The translations under genes were made by a program, and so were the position numbers. Of a stretch of 64,000 nucleotides of DNA, positions 10,384 to 22,000 are shown in pieces. The DNA is from Gnomoniopsis sp. IMI 355080 (taxonomy: Eukaryota > Ascomycota > Sordariomycetes > Diaporthales > Gnomoniaceae). The number at the start of each line of letters is the position of its first letter. Position 1 is the first letter of the stretch. The DNA lies in contig JAPEVC010000009.1 of the NCBI GenBank assembly GCA_027946555.1, positions 1-64,000 on the forward strand. Reading direction: 5' to 3'. The notes under the pieces were generated by a model, which had not been told where the DNA came from, did not search any database, and saw only the letters and a list, made by a program, of their open reading frames with translations.

Positions 10384-11946
10384 TCAACAACCTGCTACCC
10401 TTAACCGGCATTTCACAGCCTCTTCTCCCTTGCAAGGTGTTCCAGGGCTACTAGTGACCGTAAAGTGATGGTAGTCTCTCTGATCATCCACATCCAAGCC
10501 TTCAATCGCGTCGAAACGTTGTAGCAGCCTCACTATCACATAGCCTGCTTCTGTCAACGCAAATTGCTGTCCAATACATATCCTCGGCCCACCATTGAAT
10601 GGAGCATAAGCCCAACCTGGCCTGATCGTCTCCCAGCGTTCGGGCACGAACTTGTCGGCGTCTGGACCCCAAAGATCTTTCCGCCGGTGCATGACATGCG
10701 ACGAAAAGTTCACTTCCGTACCGGCAGCAACAAACACAGGCTTAGTTCCGTCTTCGCCGCCTCCCGTGGGCAAAGTAGTATCCTTGATGGCCATGCGGCT
10801 GTTGAAAGCGACAATACTGTGCAACCGCAGCGTCTCGCTCATGACATGCTGAAGATACCGACATCCTTTCAGCTTTTGGAAAGTTATATCTCGCATAGCG
10901 ACGTTCGGATCCGCGTCGTAGGTGCCGAACTCTTGGACAATGGTTGCTCGGAGCTTTGCAAAGACCCGCGCATCTCGTACTAGACAGTAAAACACCCAGC
11001 TCATCAGGCTGGCAGTCGTGTCCCTGCCCGCCGCCAACATGCCCAGAAATTGCTCCCGAACCTCGGCCTGGTCCTGGCATCTCTCACGTAGCACGTTGAG
11101 AAAATCGTACTTTGATCGCTTCGACTCAGGTTCCGCGTCTGCTGCCCGGATAGCATCATCTACGAAAGCGTTGAGCAGTGTCATGCACTGTTTCAGCCTT
11201 TTGTTCCCATACAACCAATATAGACTGCGAAGCCGCATACGGACGCTCAGCAACGACAAGACCTGCTCGAAGGCGCCATCAAAGTTGTGTTTGGTAGGCT
11301 CGCCCTTGAGTCGGGACTGCAGTGAGTGAGCACTGTGGCCGAGGAAGAGCTCAGTAGCGCTATCGATTGTCAGGCGTGGAAATAGGCCAGCCAGGGCGAT
11401 AGGCCTCGTCCAGCCCGCGCTGTCGAGGCCAGGTTGCTCTATGCACGCCAAAAGTGTCTGAAAATGTCCTTCGAGCATCTCAAGATTCGCGATGTTGTCC
11501 CTGGTGAAAAGTGGCCGAACAGTCTCTCGAGCTGAGTGCCACGCTGCGCCATCGACCGCGAAAATGCTGCGGCCAAGGATCAGCTTGAGGTTAGTCTTCC
11601 GAGCACGACCCATCACGAAGTTATCAAATTGGCTCGCCAACACAGCTTGCACGTTCTTTGGTTCGGCAGTTATGAGGTTGGATGTACCTAGGATGCTGAC
11701 GCGGAAGGTGTATCGACCCATAGCATGGAAGCGGTCGGTGAGAAAATCGGGCGTTCGCTGGTCTCGATCTGCTTTGAGACCGGCTCGGACCATATCCAGG
11801 CCCAAGGGCCATTTTGTCGGCTCAACAGGAACGGGACCGCAGCCAAGTGTTCGAGATTTGCGGAACTGTTGGAAAGGAATGATGACAAAAGTGCGTAAGA
11901 CCAGAAAACAGAGGCCTAATGCCAAGAACAACATTGGTAGGGCCAT
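10384..11946 (-). CDS. cytochrome P450, CYP52-like
   Basis: Intronless, 520 residues. Residues 1-23 form an N-terminal membrane anchor, so it is expected in the ER. All P450 landmarks are intact: I-helix AAGRDTT (about 305-311), ExxR as ETLR (371-374), PERW (about 435-438) and the haem loop FNGGPRICIGQQF with Cys457. The haem loop and the TWxxAR-like C-helix region (AAWHSARETVRPLF) are typical of the CYP52/CYP539 group. Members of that group oxidise terminal or near-terminal carbons of fatty acids and alkanes. Next to an HR-PKS the natural guess is oxidation of the reduced alkyl chain of the polyketide, possibly at its end. It is transcribed in the same direction as the second P450 and the FAD oxidase. 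Confidence 0.93.
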   Translation of the reverse strand: MALPMLFLALGLCFLVLRTFVIIPFQQFRKSRTLGCGPVPVEPTKWPLGLDMVRAGLKADRDQRTPDFLTDRFHAMGRYTFRVSILGTSNLITAEPKNVQAVLASQFDNFVMGRARKTNLKLILGRSIFAVDGAAWHSARETVRPLFTRDNIANLEMLEGHFQTLLACIEQPGLDSAGWTRPIALAGLFPRLTIDSATELFLGHSAHSLQSRLKGEPTKHNFDGAFEQVLSLLSVRMRLRSLYWLYGNKRLKQCMTLLNAFVDDAIRAADAEPESKRSKYDFLNVLRERCQDQAEVREQFLGMLAAGRDTTASLMSWVFYCLVRDARVFAKLRATIVQEFGTYDADPNVAMRDITFQKLKGCRYLQHVMSETLRLHSIVAFNSRMAIKDTTLPTGGGEDGTKPVFVAAGTEVNFSSHVMHRRKDLWGPDADKFVPERWETIRPGWAYAPFNGGPRICIGQQFALTEAGYVIVRLLQRFDAIEGLDVDDQRDYHHFTVTSSPGTPCKGEEAVKCRLRVAGC

Positions 11947-13040
11947 TATTCTACTTTGCTCGGACCGTCTTAGTAAGTTGCCCGGACGAAGCTATCACGA
12001 TGTTTGTGTTCATGTTTGATCCTTAGGTGCCAGCTAAACCGATACCTTTTGATTGGGCAATGGCAGTCTGTACAACGTGAACTGCGAGGAAGATCGGATT
12101 GGCCTATATCAAAATGGAGCCCAGGTATTTTCGAACAGGGTCTCAAGCTGTGGGACTTGTCCTGTCATCAGTCATAAACATGAGGGGTGGGGTTCTGGCA
12201 TTTTTCAAGCTCACACGTGCTTCCTACTCTGTGCACCATTTAGTATGTACGTTCTTGGCACATTTTAACGCACTGTGTTCTTGCAGCCATGTACCGGTAC
12301 ATAGCCACCTCAACTTCAAGTCATGACTCTTTACAGTTAATCCCACACATCCAAGTCCAAGTCGAAGCTCCACAAGTGAATGTCTTTTCAGTTGTTACTT
12401 CGTGAGCTGTGGTTGGAGACTTTTCTCCGATAAAACAGAAGCAAAGTGCTCAAGGCGGCCAGTTGCCGTTTTGGGACGAGGCGGCCTGTACGATTCAGCC
12501 TTGCAGATCTTGACAGGGGAACCCCCGCACATGTCGTCGAGCTCTATTGCGGAATGTGGTGGACTGCACCCAGCACTTGCAAGGAGCCAAGTGATCGTTG
12601 CTGACCATGGTGAGCATTATAGCCAGTATTCATCACAATGACTGCTTCAAGTCGAGAGAATGTGTCGGTGTGCTGAAGTGTGTCATAGTGTGCGGGTGAT
12701 GCAGAAAGTAAGTATCCAAGGAGGTAGCTTGGTCTATGCTACCACACGCTTTCCCAGTCCAAGTGAGCTACAGGAGTCGGCGGCGTAACTACCAAGCGAC
12801 TTGTACTAGAAACAAGGAATTACTATGCTTGGGCTGTTTCAGCAAAGCAGTAAAGCTGGTTCGACAGCATGTTACCAACGGCCCTTCATGGACCCATAAG
12901 ACTATTTTTTTTTAAATCATAATTGCACTTGCCCTGCCGATAGTCGCTGTCAGGTAGTTAGCCATAGACATGCTAGACACTCGGAATTTAGCCTCACTTC
13001 TCCGTCAACTATCTGACGTATCTATCTTCGCAAAAAGCTT
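11947..13040. other. intergenic
   Basis: Upstream region of the CYP52-like gene and downstream region of the second P450. Short ORFs show no motif. An A/T run occurs near 12.91 kb. No gene supported. Confidence 0.5.
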
Positions 13041-14750
13041 TCATATTGACACCGGTGTCATGTTGACCCTCAAAGGTTGTTTCTCAAAGAGGAAGAAGGT
13101 TTTCTGCTTGAACCACCAGTCTTCAGTCGGATCTGCCAGCGTAATATCGAAGTTCAGTAGAAGCTTGGCAAAGGTCATTCGTAGCTCAGCGTAAGACATC
13201 CTGTGGTCACGAGTCAATGGACGGTATTAAACAATGCCTGGGCACAGTAGAGATCAAAACTCACGCTTTACCAATGCAATTCCTGGGCCCCATAGAGAAA
13301 GGTTGCATGGCCGCCTTGTCATCATTGACGAATACGGACCCGGGCGGCAGCTCCAGCCACCTCTCGGGTATGAACTCCTTGGCCCTTCTGAAATTGAGCT
13401 CCGAGTGGCCGCAAGCAAGCTGGGGGCATCCGACTGCAGTACCTCCTGGTACCCATTTGCCATCAATGACTTCTCCATTAGCAGGGACCCATCGTGGCAC
13501 CGATGCTGGGACAGGAGGGTACAATCGCATGCCCTCTTCCAGCACAGCGTTGAGATAAGGCATCTTCTGTGTGGCCAACATCGTAATTTCGTCTTGATGT
13601 TTGAACGTAGATCGTATCTCGTTGCACAACTTTGCTAGTTTGTCTGGGTTTCGCATGAGCAAGTATGAGATGCCCGCCATGCCACCTGCAGCTGTTCCGG
13701 ACCCCGCAACTAGGAATGTAGACGCCATCATAACTAATTCAATGTTGGTCAAGTTTTCGACTTGATTATCCAGGATATAACTCATCCAGTCCTTCTTTTC
13801 ACTCTTTCCGCTGTTGATGCGCGCTTGTAGTTTCGCATTGGTGGCAGCGATATGCTGACGACGAGACTCGGAGACGAACTTGGGCGTTATCCACTCAAGG
13901 ATCCCCATACAGTGGTACTGCAGGGCAAGTTGGAAATAGGGAACTGCTTTGGCACGGTTCAGTATGATTCTGATTGATGTCTGGTCGGCGTTGTCCAGGG
14001 CACCAGCCGCTTGCCCCATCGCGAGGTCTGCAGGTTCATCATGTTAGTCAGGCCTTGGAGCGCAGGAAATTGAAAGAGGATAAGTTAATAGACAAACCAG
14101 AGACAATATCAAAAGCACACAAATTGAACCACCAAGTCACATCAATCGGGCCGTCTTTGCACATCTGTCGCAGCTTGACCATGAGGTTATCCGTGTGCTT
14201 CCTGAGGTAGCCTTCTTGCTCGCGCAGGGCTCGCTCAGAGAAAGCAGGATTGACAGCACGCCTAAGGCGTCCATGTCTCTCCTGACTCTCAGTCGGCATA
14301 GCATATTTGCCCCCAACTTTAACTGGTGCGATTCCTCGGCCATCTAAGCATTTTGAGAATTCTGGCGAGCGTTGTGTGTAAATTTTTCTCCAAGCACCCG
14401 ATGTCGTGTATGAAAGCTCATCGTGGGAAATGCGGACAACGGGACCATACTGCTCGTGAAGGTCTCGAATCTTCCAGGCTATCCGCCCCTTCATATTCCA
14501 GTAATTCCATGGTAGACGCGAGAAGGCCCATAACTTTGGGCCGGGATAGTGGCGGAGAGGGCTGAGAAAGAGGTTGTAAACGACCTTCCAGGTCCAATAT
14601 ACAACGGTCTGGATTTATTGTGAGCTAGTTGAGCTTTAAGTAATCCATTTGGATGCGACAAACCAAGGATATTATTCCGAGAATCATGTTGACTATTGTG
14701 AAAGGTGGCGGTGCGGTCCGCAGCGCGCCAACGGCCTCTGTGACACTCAT
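13041..14750 (-). CDS. cytochrome P450, CYP65/trichothecene-hydroxylase type, altered I-helix
   Basis: Four exons, 14750-14664, 14608-14098, 14027-13265 and 13200-13041; 506 residues. The first two introns use GTTTGT donors. An N-terminal membrane segment (MILGIISL...VVYWTWKVVYNLFLSPL) is followed by the proline-rich hinge HYPGPKLWA. Later landmarks are ExxR (Glu364-Arg367 in EEGMR), PERW and the haem loop FSMGPRNCIG with Cys450, then AYAELR-like sequence. The overall pattern matches the fungal group of isotrichodermin C-15 hydroxylase-like P450s. Oddity: the I-helix reads AGSGTA (307-312) where relatives have AGSETT. The acidic residue and the second hydroxyl residue are lost; the conserved Thr311 stays. 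The frame is otherwise intact, so the gene is not a pseudogene. It is presumed a tailoring enzyme of the neighbouring HR-PKS. Confidence 0.9.
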
Positions 14751-16073
14751 GTTTGGCGGAGACTATCTTGCGCAAAATGCACCAGTCTGCTTGGCCATTG
14801 ACGAGAAGTTGAATTTGGAAAATAGAACCAAAGAGACCATGTACAATTCTTCGAGATTCCTACTGGGTTTTCCGTACGCTTGGGACACTCGTGTTCCGTC
14901 AGATCTCAAATGATGGAGCGTAGACAGCGAAACATCTCCAGGTGGCCCATGTGTTACCCATAAAGCACTAATCGCATGTAGGGTTCTCTGACCTTCATGA
15001 GAATTGCTGAAGCCCATCTTTAAGAGTGTCATGGGCGACAGGTCCACTTCCTGTAAGTGTGGAGACGGTTTCGTCAAAATGCTCTCCCTATGGATCCTCG
15101 GGTCCTGTTCGTAGAACAGCACAGTGGACGTTCAAGCAGGGATTAGGGGGCCATAGGCAACGTTGCTACCTAGGTAGCTTACCCCTGCGCTGACCCAAAC
15201 TGCCGGACCGTGTAGTGGTATTCGCGTGGGGATCCCCAAGATCAAGCAAGGCGGGACGAGCCTTGTTCCATTTGGTTGTGAACAGATTGGGTCTAAGACC
15301 AAGAACGTCAAAGATCTTGCTCTTGACTTACAACGCGCAAAAAAATGCAACTTCCCATCACTTCACGACCCTACATCCATGGATTCTCTTCTTGAATTCT
15401 TGCTTCTTCATTCCAACAGGTAGTCCGCGAGCTTCGGGCTAGCTTCGCTAGAAGCTGACTCAAGGTCTGCTGTCCTGAAACCGAGTCAGTACCTATCTAC
15501 AAGTATTTATGGCTACTGTCATTTACGGTGTGTTTGCTGGCCAGTCCAATCCCGCGACTTCTGCACGTGGGACAAGGACCAAATGCTCTGGATGCATCGT
15601 CTGCAGTATAGCTTCAGCACCCACGGCGTCATAATTTGCCAGTCCATAGTCTTGCTCATGCATATACTTGAATTCTGGCCAGGAGTTTTTCTTGGTCAAA
15701 AAGGTACCCACTGTAGACAAGCTGACTGCAATCAATACGCCATGGTTCTTGTAGTCATGTATACTTTGATATATGCACTGTGCAACAAGGTGTTCCACGT
15801 GTGCTCAGGATTTCTGACCGTGTTAAGCTTAAGCTACTCTTTCGATGTATTTTGCGGTCACTCCTAGCTCTCAACCAAGCTTGCTAGCAGAGGAACTCGA
15901 CCTCAGCCTCCAAATCTGTGGCAAAGCGCAAAATACAATTGGCGCCATTGGTTAGATCTTTGAAATTACGGCCAAAGTTCATTGGTATTTGCATGGCAAT
16001 AGCAATTTCGCAATTTTGTGTGATCTTCATCACGACAACATAGCTACTATATCTGATGAAGATAAGCCTTGCA
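14751..16073. other. intergenic
   Basis: No convincing gene. The longest frames start with GTG or TTG or carry no recognisable motif. It holds the 14-bp palindrome at 15165-15178. Confidence 0.5.
15165..15178. repeat. TACCTAGGTA palindrome, copy 3 (14 bp)
   Basis: GCTACCTAGGTAGC is a perfect 14-bp palindrome containing the 10-bp core, in the gap between the second P450 and the FAD oxidase. Confidence 0.75.
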
Positions 16074-17871
16074 TTATTGTACAAGAGGCTGGTACCAACG
16101 GAAAACATTATCTGGATCATATAGCTTCTTGAGAGCCCTTAGCTTCTCCAGTCGCCACGGCTCATATCCATATAGCGCCTCTGGAGGATCTTGTAAGGTC
16201 GAAGTTGTGTTACCGTAGTTCACGTATTGCTGAAGCCGCCCATACCCTGAACTTTGGATGAACTCTTTCTTCCATTCATCGAGATGGTCCTCAAAAGCTG
16301 CCCGATCGTCCATGCTAAATGGTGTGGCAGTCATCATCCTATTTCCATGTTCAGCATTATCTTGAAAATGTGCACGGACAGACAAAGGCACTCACAGAAA
16401 ATGATTTGCGCCCCACCTCCACGGGAATGCCGTCGCATCATCCGGCAACTCACGGGTTTTTTGATGAGGAAGACACTCGAACATGGCACCAAATAAACCC
16501 TTTCCGGCCCATTTCTCATTCATCTCTTTGACACTGGTGAAGAAAGCCTTGGTTGTGGAAAGGTCGAACTTCTCAATACTGACAGCACCCATCATTTTAT
16601 AGGGTGCTTTTGACCAGATCTCCGGCTTGCTTAGTAATTTATTCATACCATTGTATGTCGTCCACCTATTATCAATTATCAGTTTGCTTCAAATCCCGAA
16701 CCGAAGTCTTTTGAAGACTGTGTACAAATTATGATGGATGGGACATCTAAGGGGGAAAACAACGAGACTCACGGTAATTCGCTCCAGTTCGTCTTGGTCT
16801 TGCCACTGTTCAGCACGGGTTTCAATGCCTCGAAGTTCTGAACCCAGGCATCCGCATCATTTTCTGCACCAGACCATACAAGATTGACGAGGATGAGATG
16901 CTGCAGAATTGTGAGTGATACCGAATAGCCATATTGCAAGGGTCAAATACCTTGAGACCGGTCTTGCTCTGTCGATTCCACAATATGAAAATTGCAAGCT
17001 CGGGAGGCATTGTAGCGTGGACGTGGTTCAGTGTGGTGAAAACATCGTCACACTGCTCCAAAGTGTACTCCAGATCCCAAGTGCAATGCATACCCTTATG
17101 AGCTTGAGGATAGACCTGGAAGGTTGCCTCAACAGCGATACCGAAATTATGGCCTGCGCCTCGAATCGCCCAGAACAGATCTGGATTCTCATCTTTCGAT
17201 GTGGTCATAATTGTTCCATTAGCGAGCACGAGCTTACAGGAGACCATGTTGTCATGCAAGAATCCATATTTCCCTTGCATTCTACCCAGACCAGCGCCGA
17301 AGGAAACACCAATGACGCCTGTTGTTGGGCATGATCCCACATCTAATCATTTTCATTGTCAACCCTACCAATCACATCGAGAATGGTATCACAGATTCAG
17401 GTGACTTACTGACTTCCATATCCTTGCTCTCGAGAAAGCGCACAAAGTCGTCGGTAATCACACCACCTCCGATAGTCACCTGTCGTTTATCACTGTCAAA
17501 GCTCAAGCCGTTGAGAGACCTCATATCAATGAGAATTCCATTCTGAAGGTGCCTCATTGTGGTTGTGACGCAGTGATGTCCAGCACGGGGTGAAAATGGA
17601 ATTCCCTTTTCCCGGCTGTATTTCATTGTCGCTACCACATCATTGTCGCAGCTAGGCCGGACGGACACAAGGTATGTCTGGAAGATCAGTAGCTTGAAAG
17701 TCTGCATATATCGAAGGGTGTCTTGTTACTCACAGGGCGCTCGTAATCCGTGAACCTCAGGTTGGAGCCCGCAAAATCGTCGGAAGCTGCCAAGGATACT
17801 ACTGCATCTGAACTAAGTCGAGACCTCAGCTCAGCCTGGAGGACCAATTCGTAGGGCGTTGTATCAGCCAT
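16074..17871 (-). CDS. BBE-type FAD-linked oxidoreductase
   Basis: Six exons: 17871-17734, 17677-17410, 17342-16951, 16900-16773, 16665-16396 and 16338-16074; 486 residues. The FAD-binding domain opens with LRFTDYERPTYLVSVRPS. It carries the flavin-linking His in SPRAGHH, the TTTMRHLQNGI block, and GSCPTTGVIGVSFGAGLG, whose Cys could give a second flavin bond. The C-terminal BBE segment is complete (YVNYGNTTS ... YDPDNVFRWYQPL). Relatives of berberine bridge enzyme oxidise alcohols or close rings in secondary metabolism. No signal peptide is visible, so it probably acts inside the cell. It is divergent from the HR-PKS across 1.2 kb, which suggests co-regulation. Met at 17871 was chosen; an in-frame Met 13 codons upstream (17910) is possible. 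Intron 1 has two in-frame acceptors 24 nt apart; the second gives the better family match. Confidence 0.92.
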
Positions 17872-19039
17872 CTTGCTCTGAGATTCTACTAGAATTGAGT
17901 AAAGTCTCAAGTCCGAATGAGGTGAGACTGATGACGGTGATTTGGAGCATGGTCATCAGAACGCACCTCGGCCTTCTTCCTTTGCCAAGAACGGGTCCAG
18001 CGGTCGTAATGAATTTCAAGGAAGCAGACCGCTTGTGAGATATCGTGAGAATCATGGGTCTCCCAAGCCCAGAGGAACCCGACTCATGCAATCAACTCAA
18101 CCTTGAATTTAGAATGTGGATACTCAGGGACGGAGTACATATTAGATATACTGTGCCAGGGCTTGAGTGGATCCACATAGTGAATTTACCGTATCTCACT
18201 CGCAATCTGAGCTAGGGTACCTGTATATGCAACACCGTGTGTACATTATACGTACCATGTTCTCGCTATATTTATGCTCATGAAAGACGAGAGACCATTT
18301 TGCTCCTGGGTTATTCCTCCGGGAGGAGGACTATCCGTAATCAAGTGCTCTAGCAGCCCCCCTTCTGAACCTTGCAAGTCGCTTTTCGCATACTGTAGCA
18401 CGTGGTATATCAAAAGGAGACTGGCTTACGAAACGGATCTCGAATTCTTTGATGTTTCTCAATGGAAGTCAGGGTCCCAAGTGGTCCATAAAAAAATACA
18501 AGTATCTGTCTTCCAACAAAATGCGTGCATCGTGACTGAATGATTGGCATATGTCTTTCGAGAGTCTGATCTTACTTACACGGTCTTCCAGGTCACTCCA
18601 CTTGATGAAGGGTATGAGTCTGATAAGCTACGCTCCAGCCGCACCTCTGGGAATGTCAGGGGCTGTGAATGTGAAAAAGACTGCTGGCCCATGATCTACG
18701 CCCAGTTGCTACGTCAGTAGTTCTTGATACACCGTGGCGTGGAGATTCCTGGAACTAGTCAAAGTACGACTCGAGTCTCCAGTCCAGTCAAAAATTGAGA
18801 CTTTAGACAGAAGTGCGAGAGATATCTGATCGGGCGCTGCTCTCACGAAGACGCACCCTCACCTTCTCTCCCTCCCCGTCTCATCATCACAAAACATCAG
18901 AACTACTCATTTGTCCTTCCAACAAGTGCCAGTGGTCTTTAACACTCGGCGGCCACGTTTGATACCCCTAACTTTCGCTTCTCTCCCTTGGACTTGTTTC
19001 CTGGCCACCACAAGAAACATCAGTTTCCTTACTCACATT
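17872..19039. promoter_or_regulatory. divergent promoter region of FAD oxidase and HR-PKS
   Basis: This 1.17-kb non-coding interval carries both 5' regions. An inverted repeat with a one-base spacer, TCCTCC-G-GGAGGA (18315-18327), is a candidate regulator site. The last 180 bp before the PKS start are pyrimidine-rich, as fungal leaders often are. No zinc-cluster regulator gene lies here or nearby. Confidence 0.5.
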
Positions 19040-22000
19040 ATGACTGTCACATCTACGATCACAAAGCCCATAGCCATCATAGGCATCGGCATTCGAGCTC
19101 CAGGCGATGGCTCTGACCCAGAAGCGTTCTGGAACATGCTCTTGGAAGCCCGGTCAGCAAGGACTGAAGTTCCCAAGGACCGATATAACATCAACGGGTT
19201 CTATCACCCTGATTCCGAGCGTCTCGGAAGCATTCAACCGCGGTCAGTACTGTTATCACGTGCCGTAGATGCTGGCGGAGAGAGCTGACAAGATCACAGC
19301 CATGCGCATTTTCTCAAGCAGGACTTCAAAGCCTTCGACGCACCATTTTTTAGCGTCACTCCGAAGGAGGCTAAGGCTATGGACCCCACGCACCGTATGT
19401 TGCTGGAAGCCACGTACGAGGGCTTTGAGAACGCCGGTCTGGGGCTTGAAAAGGTAGCGGGAACGTTAACGTCCTGCTACATCGGCACTTTCACCGGAGA
19501 CTTTCCAAATCTTCAGGCGAGAGATAACGAGGGCCCTTCCATTTATCATGCCACGGGATTGTCCTCGTCTCTGGCTTCAAATAGGTTATCTTGGTTTTAT
19601 GACCTCAAGGGACCAAGTATGACCGTAGACACGGCCTGCTCATCGAGTTTGACGGCTTTCCACTTGGGATGTCAGAGCATTCGGACTGGAGAGGCTGAGA
19701 TGAGCGTTGTTGCTGGGTAAGTCTGGCTCCTGCTGTCCAACTTTAGGTAGTTAGCATCTATTGACTTGATCCTAGTGCCAATTTGATGTTTGGGCCAGAC
19801 ATGTCAATCCTTCTTGGAGCAGCCAAGATTCTTTCAAAAGATGGCAAGTCCAAAATGTGGGACTCGGAGGCCGATGGCTTCTCGCGAGGCGAAGGTTTCG
19901 GTGTCACGATCCTGAAGTCCCTTGACGCAGCGATCAGGGATGGTGACACCATTCGAGCCGTTGTTTTAGCATCGGCCGCGAATGAGGATGGCCGAACACC
20001 CGGTATTTCGCTGCCTAACAGCGAAGCGCAGCAAGCTCTCATCCGGACGGCTTATCGTCAAGCCGGTGTTGATCCTTCTGACACTGGATATGTGGAGGCT
20101 CACGGCACCGGTACCCAAGCCGGAGATCCACTAGAGGCCAAAGCTATCTTGGCCACAATTGGCGAGAGAAGAACAAAAGAGCTGTATGTTGGCTCCGTCA
20201 AGACCAACATCGGTCATCTAGAGGGCGCGGCTGGTGTGGCGGGTGTAATCAAGGCTGCCTTGACCGTCGAGAGAGGCATTATTCCACCAAATCTTTGGTT
20301 CGAGAAGCTGAACCCGGCTATTACGCTACCCGAGAATGTCAGGATACCGACAAAGCCGACACCGTGGTCCTTTGAGGGTCCACGCAGGGCCTCTATCAAC
20401 TCCTTTGGTTTTGGAGGAGCAAACGCACAGTACGTGACCCATCTACTCCACGGAAGTTTCCCTTTCGAATGCTTTTGGGGCCGTGCCTTCATGGGTAGTC
20501 AAGAGAGGCTCCATGAGGCTGCGTGTCTTTAAATATTTCCCAGGACTTTGCAAATTGGAAAGGACTGACCACAATGAATTGCAGCGTAATTCTCGAGGAT
20601 GCTGCCTCTTATTTGTCTCGTACTGGACTCAGTGGACGACACTCCACAGTCAGCCGGGTCAAAACACTCACCAATGGAATCCTTGCCAACGGACAACTCA
20701 CGAATGGTGACAGCGCCCATGTCTCTGAGAACCCTAAAGTTTTCGTCATCTCCTCCAACGACAAAGAAGGCGTGTCACGCAACGTCGAACGCCTTACCTC
20801 TTACCTTGCCACAAAAGAGTGTCCTCCCGAGCCCGAATTTCTAAACAGACTCGCCTACACCCTGTCAACGAAACGTTCTGTTCTTCCATGGAAGACTTTC
20901 GCTATTGCCTCTTCCTTACCCAAACTCACCGAAGCCTTTTCACCCAGCTCCCTAGCCATGCCTCTTCGCTCTTCATCAACCTCAGATCCTCGTCTGGCCT
21001 TCGTCTTCACTGGTCAGGGTGCTCAGTGGCACGCCATGGGCCAAGGGCTGTCCATATTCCCAGCCTTCAAGGCCAGCATGGACGCATCCGAAAAGATGCT
21101 GCGGTCCGATCTGGGCTGCTCCTGGAGCCTGAGCGAAGAGTTAAGTAGAAATTCAGAGGAAAAGTGCAACCTACGCAAGACGGACTACAGTCAACCAGCC
21201 TGCACTGCCGTGCAGATTGCCTTGGTCGACCTCCTCAGGTCGTGGGGTATCAAGCCGGTGGCTGTCGTGGGCCACTCTAGCGGTGAGATTGCTGCTGCGT
21301 ACTGCGCCGGCCTCATCAGCCACGCGACTGGTATGAAGGTTGCTTGGCTGCGTGGCCAGGTATCTGCAACGGTTGCGGAGAAGGGCCGGAAGGGTGGCAT
21401 GCTGGCTGCTAGCGCCAGCGGCGAGTCGTTACAGAAGAAGCTTGACGCTTTGAAGAGTGGCAAGGCCATCGTTGGATGCTTCAATTCTCCCAACGCGTGT
21501 ACCATTTCTGGCGATGCTACCGCCGTCGATGAATTGGAGGAGACTCTCAAGGCAGAGCAAATCACTTGCACTCGACTGCCAATGGATGTGGCGTATCACT
21601 CTTTCCATATGGAGAGAGTAAAACATCAGTACGAGGTTGCTCTCGCTGGTATTCCACACATTGCATCAGAGGAAACGATTCCCAGTAAGTGTCTCCATAA
21701 CGTCACAATTCTTGGGGCGAATCTGCTATAGAGCAGCAGTTCTGCACAACGTTAGCTGACATGCAAGCAGTGTTCTCGTCCGTCACAGGGACGCTGATAA
21801 ATCCCAAGCAGATGTCGCCGTACTATTGGATCGAGAACCTGGTCAAGCCCGTCAACTTCACTGGTGCGACCAATGCTCTCCTGTCTTTCACCAAGGAGAA
21901 GCGTACCACCCACGACCGTCGGGCGTTCGCAGACACATTCCTGGAGGTTGGCCCTCACTCAGCCCTGCGCAGCTATATGCTCGACATCTTCAACAACAGC

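Noticed and set aside
15523..15798. 91-codon minus-strand frame
   Set aside because: Starts with GTG, no motif, no splice partner found.
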